DNA from: Brevundimonas sp. G8
Lineage (GTDB): Bacteria; Pseudomonadota; Alphaproteobacteria; Caulobacterales; Caulobacteraceae
DNA: 64,000 bases
Assembly (NCBI RefSeq): GCF_902506205.1
Contig: NZ_LR732816.1
Coordinates: 62,001-126,000, forward strand
Direction: 5' to 3'
This document shows positions 16,947 to 26,217 of the stretch, in pieces (the first letter of the stretch is position 1; each line of letters begins with the position of its first letter). A model generated the notes under the pieces. The model was not told where the DNA came from and did not search any database. It was given only the letters and a program-made list of their open reading frames with translations. The position numbers and the translations under genes were made by a program.

Positions 16947-17498
16947 ATGAGCGGCGGCGAATCCCTGCGCGAAAGCGCCGTCTTCAACCTGGGTGGCGCG
17001 ATCACGATGATCGTCGACGATTCGCCCTTCTCGTTGACGCTGACGTCCAACGCCCTGACCGGGTTCGGCATCCGGCCCGCCTTCGCCTGCGGCACGGGAA
17101 CCCAGGCCAAGAAGCTGCTGACCGACAAGCCCATCGATCTGCTGGTCGTGGACACCGACATGCCCGACATCGACGGGTTCGAACTGGTGCGCTGGCTGCG
17201 TCGATCCGGCCCCAATCCCAACGCCTTCACCCCCGTCATCATGACCGCCAGCCACATCCGGCGTGGGCGCGTGGCGGAGGCCCGCGACTGCGGCGCCAAC
17301 TTCGTCGTCACCAAGCCGTTCAGCCCCGCCATGCTGCTGGAGCGTATTCTGTGGGTCGCGCGCGACAGCCGGCCCTTCCTTGAGGTCGGCGATTACCTGG
17401 GACCGGACCGCCGGTTCCGACACAGCGGCTATGAGGGCGTCGAACGCCGGGCCGACATGCTGAGAAAGGCCAATGCGATGGAGAGCCTGGCCCTATGA
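16947..17498 (+). CDS. CheY-like response regulator with C-terminal extension
   Basis: A 183-residue single-domain response regulator. Receiver features: acidic pair D24/D25 (MIVDDSPFS), phosphoacceptor D69 (LLVVDTDMPDIDGFEL), T/S100 region (VIMTASH) and K123 (VVTKPFSP). The roughly 45 residues after the receiver (VGDYLGPDRRFRHSGYEGVE) contain no DNA-binding motif, so output is probably through protein contact. A GPDRR..R tail of this kind occurs in several alphaproteobacterial receivers. The gene overlaps its downstream partner by four bases (ATGA), which points to a functional pair. No cognate kinase is adjacent; the hybrid kinase at 24.3-26.1 kb is a possible but unproven source of phosphate. 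Confidence 0.88.
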   Translation: MSGGESLRESAVFNLGGAITMIVDDSPFSLTLTSNALTGFGIRPAFACGTGTQAKKLLTDKPIDLLVVDTDMPDIDGFELVRWLRRSGPNPNAFTPVIMTASHIRRGRVAEARDCGANFVVTKPFSPAMLLERILWVARDSRPFLEVGDYLGPDRRFRHSGYEGVERRADMLRKANAMESLAL

Positions 17499-17974
17499 CC
17501 GTCATCACGCACAATCAGCGCAAGTCGCGCCTGTCCGAAATGCTGGATCGCCCCGGCGGCGTCAGCGTCGGCGTCGCCCTGGCCCAGGCCAGGGTCAATC
17601 TGGACGCCTTGCAGGACCAGGCCCGCGCCATCATCGCCGACAATATCGCCGTCCTGCTGGCCAAGCCCGACCCCGACCTGATCGAGCCGATGCGGCTGGA
17701 CCTGGCCTATTCCGCCTCCAGCCAGATCATCGATGCAGCCAGCCCGTTTGCGATGGACGACCTGTGTACGGCGGCTAAGGGTCTGTGCGACCTGCTGGAC
17801 GCCGCGCCGCGCCAGGGCGGATTCGACTGGCGCATCGCCACCGTTCACGCCCAGGCGATGAAGGTCCTGCTGTCCCTGCCGCCCGAGGAGCAGGCCGCCC
17901 GCAGCGCCATCCTGACCAATCTGCACGAAGTCCTGCGCCGCAAACTGCCCGCGAGCGATCAGTCCGCGATCTGA
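17495..17974 (+). CDS. hypothetical partner of the response regulator (159 aa)
   Basis: A 159-residue, mostly helical soluble protein with no recognised domain. The pattern of hydrophobic residues (ALAQARVNLDALQDQARAI, AKGLCDLLDAAP, HEVLRRKLP) suggests a helical bundle, similar in outline to chemotaxis or phosphotransfer accessory proteins, but there is no convincing phosphorylatable His motif. Its ATG overlaps the regulator stop (ATGA), so the two are translated together and probably act together. The last 16 bases overlap the convergent ABC transporter gene. Function inferred only from context. Confidence 0.75.
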   Translation: MTVITHNQRKSRLSEMLDRPGGVSVGVALAQARVNLDALQDQARAIIADNIAVLLAKPDPDLIEPMRLDLAYSASSQIIDAASPFAMDDLCTAAKGLCDLLDAAPRQGGFDWRIATVHAQAMKVLLSLPPEEQAARSAILTNLHEVLRRKLPASDQSAI

Positions 17975-19872
17975 GACGTCTTGCCCGCGCGCGTCTGCTT
18001 GCGCCACAGGGCGGCGTATTCCCCGCCCTGCCGCGCGACCAGCTCATGGTGCCCGCCGCGCTCGACGATGCGCCCGGCCTTCAGCACCAGGATCTGATCG
18101 GCGTCCGCCACGGTCGACAGCCTGTGCGCCACCACCAGGGTCGTGCGGCCGTGACGGGCTTTTTGCAGCGTCTTCTGGATCGCGGCCTCGGTGCGGCTGT
18201 CCAAAGCGCTGGTCGCCTCGTCCAGGATCAGGATGCAGGGATCGGCCAGCAGCGCCCGCGCGATGCCGACGCGCTGGCGTTCGCCGCCGGACAGCTTCAG
18301 GCCCCGTTCCCCGACCCGCGTCTCCATCCCGTCCGGCAGGCCGCGAATGAAGTCGGCCAGTTCCGCCGCCTCGGCCGCCGCCCAGACCTGGGCCTCGTCC
18401 GCATCAGGCCGCGCGAAGGCGATGTTGGCGCCCAGGGTCTCGTTGAACAGGGCCACATCCTGCGGCACCAAGGCCACCGCAGCCCGCAACGACGCCTGCG
18501 TCACCTGACGCGCATCATGGCCGTCGATCAGCACGCGCCCCTCCTGCGGATCGAGCAGACGCAGCGCCAATTTGACGATGGTGGACTTGCCCGAGCCGGA
18601 CGGCCCGACCAGCGCCGTCGTCGTGCCGGGCGCCGCAAAGAAGCTGACGTCCTCCAGTCCATTGGCCCGCGCGTCGTGGCGGAAGCCGACGTTTTCGAAC
18701 CGGACGGACGCGCCGCGCGCATCGACCGGGCGCGGCAAGGCCAGCGCATTGGGGGCGTCTGCGACTTGCGGCGTCTGACGCGTCACCTTCAGCATCTCCT
18801 CCATGTCGATGAAGGATTGGCGGATTTCGCGATAGGCGAAGCCCAGGATGTTCAGCGGTGCGTACAGCGAGATCATGATCAGCACCGCCGCCGTCACGTC
18901 GCCCGGCCCCATCCGACCGGCCGCCGCCTCGAACCCGGCCATCACCGCCATGACGCCCAGCCCCAGGTTCATCACCAGGGCCTGCATCCCGTTCAGCATG
19001 GCCAGCGAGCTGTTGGCCTTCAGCGAGGCCTCGGCATAGTCGCCCAGCGCCCGGTCATAGGTCTGGGCCGCACGCGTCTCGGCGCCGAACGACTTGACCG
19101 TCTCATAGTTCAGCAGGGCGTCGACCGAGACGCCGGCCGCCTCGGAATCGGCCGCATTCATAATCCGGCGATGCTCCAGCCGCCAGTTGGACATGGCGAA
19201 GGTGGCGGCGGTGTAGATGACGACCACAACCACCGCGACGGCGGCGAATCGCCAGTCGTATTTCGCGCCCAGCACCCCCGCCGCCAGCACGAGCTCGACC
19301 CCGGTCGGGATCAGGTTGAAGGCCAGGATGCGCAGCAGGAAATCCACCGCACGGGATCCGCGATCCATCGTCCGCGACAGGGCGCCCGAGCGTTTGGTCT
19401 GGTGGAAATCCAGCGACAGGCTCAGCGCATGGGCGAAGGCCTCGGCCGCCGTGGTGCGCTGGGCGGCGGATCTGACAGGTGCGAACACCACATCCGACAC
19501 CAGGGGCGAGGCTGCTGACAGGAACCTCACGAAGGTCCAGCCAATCGCAAAGGCCGCAAAGCCCAAACCGACGGCTGTCGCCGCGCCCTGCCCCGCCGCC
19601 AGCCGGTTGACCGCCGCGCCCAGCACCAGCGGCGCCATGACGCCCAGCCCCTTGCCCGCCAGCGTCAGCAAGATGGCGAAGATCAGCCTCAGTTTCAGAT
19701 GCGGCGCGCCCGAGCGGGCCACCAGCCGCGCAAGGTCCGCCAACGCCGTCAGCGTCGGGGGCCCATCTGTCTTGTCCTGTAGGCTCCCTGCCTGCTGCGC
19801 CTTGACCATCGGGTCACGCCTGCCGCCGGAGCGCTCGCCTCGTATCGCCATGATCCGCATATGGAAACCCAT
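17959..19872 (-). CDS. Atm1-type ABC exporter, fused permease and ATPase
   Basis: A 637-residue half-transporter. The membrane domain (about residues 50-345, six helices) precedes the nucleotide-binding domain. The latter has Walker A GPSGSGKST, signature LSGGERQRVGIARAL, Walker B ILILDEATSALD and an AHRLST H-loop. The TVKSFGAE and LNYETVKSF elements, DFHQTKRSGALSRTMDRGSRA and the overall length match the Atm1/HMT1 group that exports glutathione-conjugated metals or sulfur compounds. The ORF begins at MGFHMRIM; an ATG at 19809 (MVKAQQAG) is an equally plausible start. Its 3' end overlaps the 159-aa gene convergently by 16 bases. Confidence 0.92.
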   Translation of the reverse strand: MGFHMRIMAIRGERSGGRRDPMVKAQQAGSLQDKTDGPPTLTALADLARLVARSGAPHLKLRLIFAILLTLAGKGLGVMAPLVLGAAVNRLAAGQGAATAVGLGFAAFAIGWTFVRFLSAASPLVSDVVFAPVRSAAQRTTAAEAFAHALSLSLDFHQTKRSGALSRTMDRGSRAVDFLLRILAFNLIPTGVELVLAAGVLGAKYDWRFAAVAVVVVVIYTAATFAMSNWRLEHRRIMNAADSEAAGVSVDALLNYETVKSFGAETRAAQTYDRALGDYAEASLKANSSLAMLNGMQALVMNLGLGVMAVMAGFEAAAGRMGPGDVTAAVLIMISLYAPLNILGFAYREIRQSFIDMEEMLKVTRQTPQVADAPNALALPRPVDARGASVRFENVGFRHDARANGLEDVSFFAAPGTTTALVGPSGSGKSTIVKLALRLLDPQEGRVLIDGHDARQVTQASLRAAVALVPQDVALFNETLGANIAFARPDADEAQVWAAAEAAELADFIRGLPDGMETRVGERGLKLSGGERQRVGIARALLADPCILILDEATSALDSRTEAAIQKTLQKARHGRTTLVVAHRLSTVADADQILVLKAGRIVERGGHHELVARQGGEYAALWRKQTRAGKTSQIAD

Positions 19873-19919
19873 TGCGACCGGGGAAAGGCCACGCTGGCGA
19901 GTGACGGGGGATTAGTCGC

Positions 19920-20936
19920 TCAACCCAGGCGGACGACCGCCTCGATCAGCTCGTCCACGGCCGCTTCCTGCGTCGCCCACGAACAGACGAAGCGCACAGA
20001 GCCGTCGTCGAACGGATAGCAGGCCCAGCCCAGGGCGTTCAGGCGCGCGTGCGCCTCGGCCGGCATGCGCACGAAGACGGCGTTGGCCTCGACCGGATGG
20101 GCCAGCGTATAGGGCGACCGTCCAGCGATCCCCGCCGCCAGCTTCTGCGCCATCAGATTGGCGTGGGCGCCGCCCGATTCCCAGTCTCCGCTTTCCAGCA
20201 GCCCCAGCATCGGCCCTGACAAGAGTCGCGCCTTCGACGCCGTCTGCCCAGCCTGTTTCAGGCGGTTGTCCAGTCGACGCGCCAGGCTCTTGTCGAACAG
20301 GACGATGGCCTCGGCGCAGTTGGCGCCCGCCTTGGCGCCGCCGAACACCAGCACGTCCACGCCCAGGCGCGGAATGTCCTTCAGGTCGAACCCCGAGGCG
20401 ACCGCATTGGTCAGTCGCGCGCCGTCCATGTGCACGCCGTAGCCCAGCGCCCTGACCGGCTCGATCAGGTGGCGCAGTTCTTCCTCGGTATAGACCGCGC
20501 CATATTCCGTCGCCTGGGTCAGCGACAGGGCGGCCGGCGGCTGGCGGTGACCGACCTCGGGCTCGGCCAGTTGCGCCTGCAAGGCCAGCGGATCGATCTT
20601 GCCCGAAAAGCCCGGCAGGCCGATCAGGCCGACGCCATGGCCGAAGAAGCCCGGCGCGCCCGTCTCGTCGGTGCAGATGTGGGCGGCGTTGTGCGCCAGC
20701 ACCGCCTCATAGGGCTGGGCCAGCATCGACAGGGCGATGGCGTTGGCCGCCGTGCCGCTGAAGACGAACCGCACGTCGGCGTCCGCATCCAGCCGCTGAC
20801 GGATCTGATCGGCGGCGCGCGCGGTGGTGTCGTCGGCGCCATAGGCGCGGGCGAAACCCTTGTTGGCGCGCACCAGGCCTTCGATGGCGCTCAGGGCCAT
20901 GCCTGCGGTGTTGTCGGATCCGAAATCGTAACGCAT
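19920..20936 (-). CDS. ltaE: low-specificity L-threonine aldolase-family enzyme
   Basis: A 338-residue PLP enzyme of the beta-eliminating lyase / threonine aldolase family that splits L-threonine or L-allo-threonine to glycine and acetaldehyde. Features: RYDFGSDNTAGM at the start, RFVFSGTAANAIAL (PLP phosphate loop), GYGVHMDGARLTNA with the PLP-nitrogen Asp, and the internal-aldimine Lys in VDVLVFGGAKAGANCAEAI. The ATG overlaps the MscS stop by one base, so it is co-translated with that channel gene. Open frame upstream belongs to the other gene. Metabolically it could supply glycine; no glycine genes are adjacent. Confidence 0.9.
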   Translation of the reverse strand: MRYDFGSDNTAGMALSAIEGLVRANKGFARAYGADDTTARAADQIRQRLDADADVRFVFSGTAANAIALSMLAQPYEAVLAHNAAHICTDETGAPGFFGHGVGLIGLPGFSGKIDPLALQAQLAEPEVGHRQPPAALSLTQATEYGAVYTEEELRHLIEPVRALGYGVHMDGARLTNAVASGFDLKDIPRLGVDVLVFGGAKAGANCAEAIVLFDKSLARRLDNRLKQAGQTASKARLLSGPMLGLLESGDWESGGAHANLMAQKLAAGIAGRSPYTLAHPVEANAVFVRMPAEAHARLNALGWACYPFDDGSVRFVCSWATQEAAVDELIEAVVRLG

Positions 20937-21889
20937 CAGCTCGTCTTCGCCTGGGGATCGCTCTGGTCGTCTTGCACAGTCCGAACCCGGACCACCGGCA
21001 TCACATCCTCGTCGCCATACGGCACGGCGACCTGATGCGGGAACGGGATTTCGATGCCGGCGGCGTCCAGCGCCTCCTTGCCCCCCTGCATCAGATCGGA
21101 CTGGGTCTGCCACCAGTCGCCGACCTTGACCCAGGCGTGAAGCGTCACCTGAACCGAACTGTCCAACAGGCCCGTCACCCCCGTCCAGGGATGCGGATCG
21201 TGCAGGACCTTGGCATGCGCCTCGGCCATGTCGGACAGAACGCAGCGCGCCTGGTTCAAATCATCGCCGTAACCGACGGTGAAGTTGATCTCGATCCGAC
21301 GCGTCTGCTGACCCGTCAGATTGGTCAGCGGATCGCTCAGCACCTTGGAATTCGGGATGACGATCTTGTGGTTGTTGGCGTTCGACAGCTGGGTCGTGAA
21401 CAGGTCCAGCCGCTGGACCGTGCCGGACATGCCGCCCACGTCCACCACGTCCCCGACGCGATAGGGCCGCAGCACCAGCAGCATGATCCCCGACGCCACG
21501 TTCGACAGCGTGCCTTGCAACGCCAAGCCCACAGCCAGGGACGCTGCGCCCAGGACCGCGATGATCGAGGTCGTCTGCACGCCCAGCCGTTGCAGCACCG
21601 CAATCATGCCGATGATGAACACTACCACCCGCACAACCTGCACCGCGAAGCTCAGGACCGTCGGATCGTGCCGGAAACCCTTCACACGCGACAGGGCGTT
21701 GCGCGCCGCCCGCGACGCCCACTTCGCCGCAAAGACCGTTACGACGAAAATCAGGATGGCGATGGACAGGTTGATCGCGAAATCACCGGCCATGTCGGTC
21801 AGTTTGGCGATCACGGCGGCGTCGACGGACACGGCCTTGCGACCTGCGGCGACGGCTTCGGCGACATCGGTGGGAAGAGGCGTGGACAT
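20936..21889 (-). CDS. small-conductance mechanosensitive channel, MscS family
   Basis: A 317-residue membrane channel that opens when membrane tension rises under hypo-osmotic shock. Three transmembrane segments are visible in the first 145 residues. The third is the pore helix with the Ala/Gly pattern AASLAVGLALQGTLSNVASG, leading to LRPYRVGDVVDVGG, the conserved MscS beta-domain entry. The cytoplasmic cage follows, with HKIVIPNSKVLSDPLTNLT. The C-terminal tail is acidic and variable. It is upstream of and coupled to the threonine aldolase gene. Confidence 0.94.
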   Translation of the reverse strand: MSTPLPTDVAEAVAAGRKAVSVDAAVIAKLTDMAGDFAINLSIAILIFVVTVFAAKWASRAARNALSRVKGFRHDPTVLSFAVQVVRVVVFIIGMIAVLQRLGVQTTSIIAVLGAASLAVGLALQGTLSNVASGIMLLVLRPYRVGDVVDVGGMSGTVQRLDLFTTQLSNANNHKIVIPNSKVLSDPLTNLTGQQTRRIEINFTVGYGDDLNQARCVLSDMAEAHAKVLHDPHPWTGVTGLLDSSVQVTLHAWVKVGDWWQTQSDLMQGGKEALDAAGIEIPFPHQVAVPYGDEDVMPVVRVRTVQDDQSDPQAKTS

Positions 21890-21940
21890 AGGCCGGGTCT
21901 AACGCGTGACGCGCCGATTGAAACCCCCGAAAGCCCGTTT

Positions 21941-23629
21941 TCAGGCCTTGGCGATCCGTCCGCCGCCGCTTTCGATGGCGTCCAGCAGGTCCATCACGTC
22001 GTCGATGGTGTTGGCCTCTCGCGCCGGCTTGTCCCAACGGATGCGGCTGACGCGGGGGAAGCGCATGGCCACGCCCGACTTGTGCCGCGTCGAGCGGTTC
22101 AACCCTTCGAAGGCGATCTCAAGCACAAGGCCGAAGTCGCGCTCGGCCCGCACCGACCGCACCGGCCCGAACCGATCGATTGTGTGATCGCGCACGAACT
22201 TGTCGAGCTGTTTCAACTCCTCGTCGCTGAAGCCGAAATAGGCCTTGCCCACCGGCGTCAGCGCCCCCTCCGGCGTCCAGACGCCGAAGGTGTAGTCGGA
22301 ATAGAAGCTGGATCGCTTTCCATGCCCGCGCTGGGCGTACATCAGGACGGCGTCGATGACGTGGGGATCGCGCTTCCACTTGAACCACGGTCCCTTTGGT
22401 CGTCCCGCCAGATAGGGACTGTCCCAGCGTTTCAGCATCAGGCCTTCCGCTGCCGCCCCGACCGGCGGATCGGCCCTGAGCCGCGCCAGTTGATCCCAGT
22501 CGGCGTAATCGACCACCGGCGACAGATGAAGACGCTCGCCCGTGTGTTCGGCCACCAGAGCCTCCAGCCGCTTCCGACGGTCGCGCAACGGCAAACTCCG
22601 CAAGTCCTCGCCGTCCTGAGCCAGCAGGTCATAGGCGACCACCGCCGCCGGAAAGGCCTGCATGGCCTTGGCGTCCACCGTCTTGCGGTTCAGCCGTTGC
22701 TGCAGATCCCCGAACGGCGCCACCGCTCCGTCGCGCCACACGATCAGCTCGCCGTCAATCGCCCCCTGGAACGCCAGAGCCTCCATCACATCGGGAAAGG
22801 CGGCCGAAATTTCGTCGCCGGTGCGGGAATAGAGCTTGCGGACATCGCCCTCCAGCACCGCCTGGATGCGGATGCCGTCCCACTTCCACTCGGCGGCGTA
22901 ATCGGCCGGCGACAGTTTGGGCAGATCGACCGCCTCGTCGATGGCGACCGCCAGCATGACGGGCCGAAACCGGCCGGGCGCATCCGGGCTGGGCCGCTCC
23001 GCCCTGCCCTCCAGCCAAGCGAATAGGTCGGCGTATGGCGGCTCGACCGCGTGCCAGACCTCTTCGATGGCCGAGGCGTCGAGGGCCTCCAGCGTCGTCT
23101 GCGCCTCGTCTCCGTCTGGCGACGGCGGCGCCATCACCGCGTCGGGTCGCATCATCGCCGCCGCCGTCTTGGCCAGCCGCGCCGACAGTCCCACCCGCAA
23201 GGCCCCGGTCATCAGTTTCAGCAGCGCCCACCGCCCCTTCGGCTCCAGCGCGTCGAGCCAACCTTCCAGCAGGCCCCGCACCTCCGCCCGACTGGCGGTG
23301 CGCAAGGCCTCAACCACCTCGGCCAGTTCCGGCTCGCGGTTGGGCCGGTGATCGGGCGTCACGGGCCAGATCAGGGCCACCGTCTCGGCTAAATCCCCGA
23401 CATAGTCGTAGGACCAGCCGAACAGCACGCTGTCCACCCGCCCCTCGACCGCTTTCCTGATCATCGCCGGTTTGGCGGCGTCGAACGTCAGATCGCCCGT
23501 CAGCGCGGCCAGCGCCCATCCCCGATCAGGGTCGGGCGTGGCCCTCAGATAATCCCTGACCAGCACCAGCTTCGCATTGCGCGAAGCCGTAAGGGACAGG
23601 CGATCCAGAAGCTCGGCGAAGGCGCGCAT
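21941..23629 (-). CDS. ATP-dependent DNA ligase (DNA damage-response type)
   Basis: A 562-residue ATP-dependent ligase. It contains an N-terminal helical domain (MRAFAELLDRLSLTASRNAK) and the adenylation motif with catalytic lysine in EWKWDGIRIQ. Further motifs are SRTGDEISAAFPD, DGELIVWRDG, and the OB-fold region ending in FPRVSRIRWDKPA. It matches the 'cisplatin damage response' ligase group common in alphaproteobacteria, which often travels with an Lhr-type helicase, an exonuclease and a phosphoesterase; none of those is adjacent here. It would be a repair ligase beside essential NAD-dependent LigA. Start at MRAFAELL; MTMRAF two codons earlier is possible. Confidence 0.92.
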   Translation of the reverse strand: MRAFAELLDRLSLTASRNAKLVLVRDYLRATPDPDRGWALAALTGDLTFDAAKPAMIRKAVEGRVDSVLFGWSYDYVGDLAETVALIWPVTPDHRPNREPELAEVVEALRTASRAEVRGLLEGWLDALEPKGRWALLKLMTGALRVGLSARLAKTAAAMMRPDAVMAPPSPDGDEAQTTLEALDASAIEEVWHAVEPPYADLFAWLEGRAERPSPDAPGRFRPVMLAVAIDEAVDLPKLSPADYAAEWKWDGIRIQAVLEGDVRKLYSRTGDEISAAFPDVMEALAFQGAIDGELIVWRDGAVAPFGDLQQRLNRKTVDAKAMQAFPAAVVAYDLLAQDGEDLRSLPLRDRRKRLEALVAEHTGERLHLSPVVDYADWDQLARLRADPPVGAAAEGLMLKRWDSPYLAGRPKGPWFKWKRDPHVIDAVLMYAQRGHGKRSSFYSDYTFGVWTPEGALTPVGKAYFGFSDEELKQLDKFVRDHTIDRFGPVRSVRAERDFGLVLEIAFEGLNRSTRHKSGVAMRFPRVSRIRWDKPAREANTIDDVMDLLDAIESGGGRIAKA

Positions 23630-23675
23630 CGTCATCCATCTCGGGCGCTCGAAGCGTCGCCGCACCACCAGAACG

Positions 23676-23706
23676 AAAAACGCCCCGGAGGTTTCCCTCC
23701 GGGGCG
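23676..23706 (-). terminator. rho-independent terminator after the RcnB-like gene
   Basis: CGCCCCGGAGG (23681-23691) and CCTCCGGGGCG (23696-23706) form a perfect 11-bp stem with a four-base loop. Read on the minus strand it is followed by TTTTTC, giving a standard intrinsic terminator. It ends the rcnB-like transcript 20 bases after its stop and insulates the downstream DNA ligase gene. Confidence 0.9.
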
Positions 23707-23726
23707 CGTCTCCGATCCGATGGGGA

Positions 23727-24191
23727 TCAGTTGAACAGGCCGGCGATCACGGCGGTGATCAGGCCACCCGCGACCGCAGCCAGAACCACGTCATTGCCGC
23801 TGCGGACATATTGATAGCCACGCGGCGGGGCGCGCAGGCCATAGCGGTTGTAGTCGTTCACCACATAGGCGTTGGTCCGGTAGTAGGACGGCATACGCTG
23901 ACCATAGCTCCAGGTGCGCACCGCGTAGCCGCGCGGAGGCGCATAGCGAGGAGCGTTATAGCGACGCTCGGCCCGCTGCCAGCGAGCGTAGGCGCGTTGT
24001 TGCTGGCGATATTCCTGGCGGTCCTGGCGCTGGTCCTGACGGAACTCGCGGCGGTCGTCACGACGATCTTGGCGGTGGTCGCGCTGCTCATAGCGGTGAT
24101 CGCCGCGCGACTGGGCCGAGGCGGCGCCGGCGGCGCCCAGGGCGGTCGTGGCCATCAGGGCGGCCATCGTGGCGGTGAGGATCTTTCTCAT
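23727..24191 (-). CDS. RcnB family protein (Ni/Co homeostasis-like, periplasmic)
   Basis: A 154-residue exported protein. A signal peptide ends near GAASAQS (residues 20-28). The next part is a strongly charged Arg/Asp/Gln repeat region (DRRDDRREFRQDQRQDRQE) likely to form a long helix. The C-terminal RcnB domain carries YAPPRGYAVRTWSYGQRMP, then LRAPPRGYQYVRSGNDVVLA and a final hydrophobic helix. E. coli RcnB modulates nickel and cobalt efflux in the periplasm, but many alphaproteobacterial paralogs are untested. It is monocistronic, with a clear terminator. Confidence 0.85.
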   Translation of the reverse strand: MRKILTATMAALMATTALGAAGAASAQSRGDHRYEQRDHRQDRRDDRREFRQDQRQDRQEYRQQQRAYARWQRAERRYNAPRYAPPRGYAVRTWSYGQRMPSYYRTNAYVVNDYNRYGLRAPPRGYQYVRSGNDVVLAAVAGGLITAVIAGLFN

Positions 24192-24315
24192 GATCGTATC
24201 TCCAACTGCGTCGAAGGGCTTCGACTTGATCGCAGTTATGGAGCTTGCCGGCTGAGGCGTGTCTGAACCGCCGTCATCGGCTTACATTCACCTTGAGAAC
24301 ACGGAGCGGCCGCAA

Positions 24316-26136
24316 TCAGGCGGCGACGGAGGTTTCGGACGGCGGCAGCGCCATCTCTCCAACCGCCTCGCGTCCGCCCCCGACCCGTCCCATCAGGGCG
24401 GCCAGGGCGCTGAAGTCGATGGGCTTGTTCAGATAGGCGTCGGCGCCGGCGTCCAGGCCGGCCTCATGGTCTTCATTACGGGCGGAGGCCGACAGGACGA
24501 CGATGGGCGTGCCCGCATTCTGGCCCCCGCCGTCGCGAATAAGTCGGGTCGCGGTCAGGCCGTCCATCACCGGCATGTTCACGTCCATGATGATCAGGTC
24601 GAACGGCTGATCCTGGGCGATCTCGACCGCCATCTGGCCGTTTTCGGCCGTCGAGGTGACGTGGCTGGCCGAACTCATCCAGGCCTCCAGGATCATGCGG
24701 TTCACCGGATGGTCCTCGACCACCAGCACCCGCAGCGATTCGCCGCCCACGACCTCGGCGAAGATTTCATCGGCCGCTACCGGCTTGGCCCACTCGACTA
24801 CCTCGGCCTCGATCTCCAGGGTGAAGCATGACCCTTCGGCCAGCCTGGAGGTGACGGTGATGTCGCCGCCCATGATGTTGGCCATGCGCCGCGCGATGGT
24901 CAGGCCCAGGCCCGTGCCGCCGAACCGGCGCGTCGAGGAGGTATCGACCTGGGTGAAGGGCAGGAACAGTCGTTCCAGATCCGCCGCCGCGATGCCGGTG
25001 CCGCTGTCCTTGACGATGAACTCGAACCGCACGCGCTGGTCCGACACGCGATGACCGCGCACGATGTAATGGATCTGGCCGGCCTCGGTGAACTTGACCG
25101 CATTCGACAGCAGATTCTGCACCACTTGGCAGACCCGCAGCGGATCGCCGCGCACCACCGTCGGGATTTCGCCCTCCAGGGTCGAGACGAACTCCAGCCC
25201 CTTGGCTTCGGCCTGGGCCTCGAAGGGGCCGGTGATCCGTTTGTGCAGGCTGTCGACGGCGATATCGATCACCTCGAAATTCATCTTGCCTGCCTCGATC
25301 TTGGTCATGTCGAGGATGTCGTTCAGCAGCGACAGCAGGTTGTCGCCCGAGTTGCGGATGATCGACAGATACTCCCGCTGCGTCGTCTCCAGACGCGTGG
25401 CGCTGAGCAGCTGGGCCGCGCCCAGGACGCCGTTCATCGGCGTGCGCAGCTCGTGGGAGATCACGCCCAGGAAGTTCGACTTGGCGTCATTGGCGGCATT
25501 GGCCTTGTCGCGCGCGGCTTCCAACTCCTCGATCAGATGTGCCTGATGCGACTGGAAGGCGCGGATACGCTCCTCGCGCAGCAGGGTCATGGTCACGAGA
25601 ACGAACAGGCCCGCCGCCGTGAACGGCAGGACGGCCAGCATCGACCAGAACTCGCTGGTGCCCCACAGGCTGAACAGAATGACCGCCGCCGCCGCGCCAT
25701 AGGGTGACGAGATGATCAGGGCCTGACGCGGCGAGCTGCGCAGCTGGGCGAACACAAGCACATAGCCGGAGATGATCAGGGCCAAAGCCAGCGGCCGTCC
25801 GAAATCGGAAGGCGAGAACCAGGCCAGCAGGGGCGCGATGGCCCAGGCGCCGGTCGTTACAGTGGCGACGATGGGGAAGATCATGCCCCATCCCGTCTCG
25901 ACCTGGTGGCTCAGCCGCTTTTCGACCATGCCGCGGACGGAGCCGGCGGCGACGGTCAGGCCGAACCACAGCACGGCCTGCCACAGGCCCACCGTGCCCA
26001 GCAGGCCCAGGGCCCAGGACGCGATGATCATGTAACGCAAATACTGCGTCTGCAGAATGGCGGTCAGCGCCTGGGCTGCGTCGCCGGCGCGTTGATCGCC
26101 CGGAAGCGCCTTCGCGACGCCGTCTGATTCCACCAT
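24316..26136 (-). CDS. membrane hybrid histidine kinase with C-terminal receiver
   Basis: A 606-residue sensor kinase. About six hydrophobic helices occupy residues 30-185 with no sizeable periplasmic loop, followed by a short coiled linker. The HisKA domain has H228 in GVISHELRTPMNGV. The HATPase domain shows NLLSNAVKFTEAG, DSGTGIAAAD and FGGTGLGLTIARR. A receiver domain (from about residue 455) has VVEDHPVNRMI, phosphoacceptor Asp in LIIMDVNMPVMDGL, and Lys in LNKPIDF. There is no PAS domain, so the signal is probably sensed in or at the membrane. No Hpt gene or paired regulator is adjacent. It could feed a phosphorelay, target unknown. Confidence 0.93.
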   Translation of the reverse strand: MVESDGVAKALPGDQRAGDAAQALTAILQTQYLRYMIIASWALGLLGTVGLWQAVLWFGLTVAAGSVRGMVEKRLSHQVETGWGMIFPIVATVTTGAWAIAPLLAWFSPSDFGRPLALALIISGYVLVFAQLRSSPRQALIISSPYGAAAAVILFSLWGTSEFWSMLAVLPFTAAGLFVLVTMTLLREERIRAFQSHQAHLIEELEAARDKANAANDAKSNFLGVISHELRTPMNGVLGAAQLLSATRLETTQREYLSIIRNSGDNLLSLLNDILDMTKIEAGKMNFEVIDIAVDSLHKRITGPFEAQAEAKGLEFVSTLEGEIPTVVRGDPLRVCQVVQNLLSNAVKFTEAGQIHYIVRGHRVSDQRVRFEFIVKDSGTGIAAADLERLFLPFTQVDTSSTRRFGGTGLGLTIARRMANIMGGDITVTSRLAEGSCFTLEIEAEVVEWAKPVAADEIFAEVVGGESLRVLVVEDHPVNRMILEAWMSSASHVTSTAENGQMAVEIAQDQPFDLIIMDVNMPVMDGLTATRLIRDGGGQNAGTPIVVLSASARNEDHEAGLDAGADAYLNKPIDFSALAALMGRVGGGREAVGEMALPPSETSVAA

Positions 26137-26217
26137 AAGCCCAGATCCCCACGTTCTGTTTGGTCGCGTGACGTTAAGACGAAGGTTCTAAGACGATGTG
26201 AACGCTGTTTTTTTTGG

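Noticed and set aside
16906..16950. 14-codon open frame (MIITTAGQTGALAA) whose stop overlaps the response regulator start
   Set aside because: It has no ribosome-binding site and no peptide features of a leader; too short to support without comparative data.
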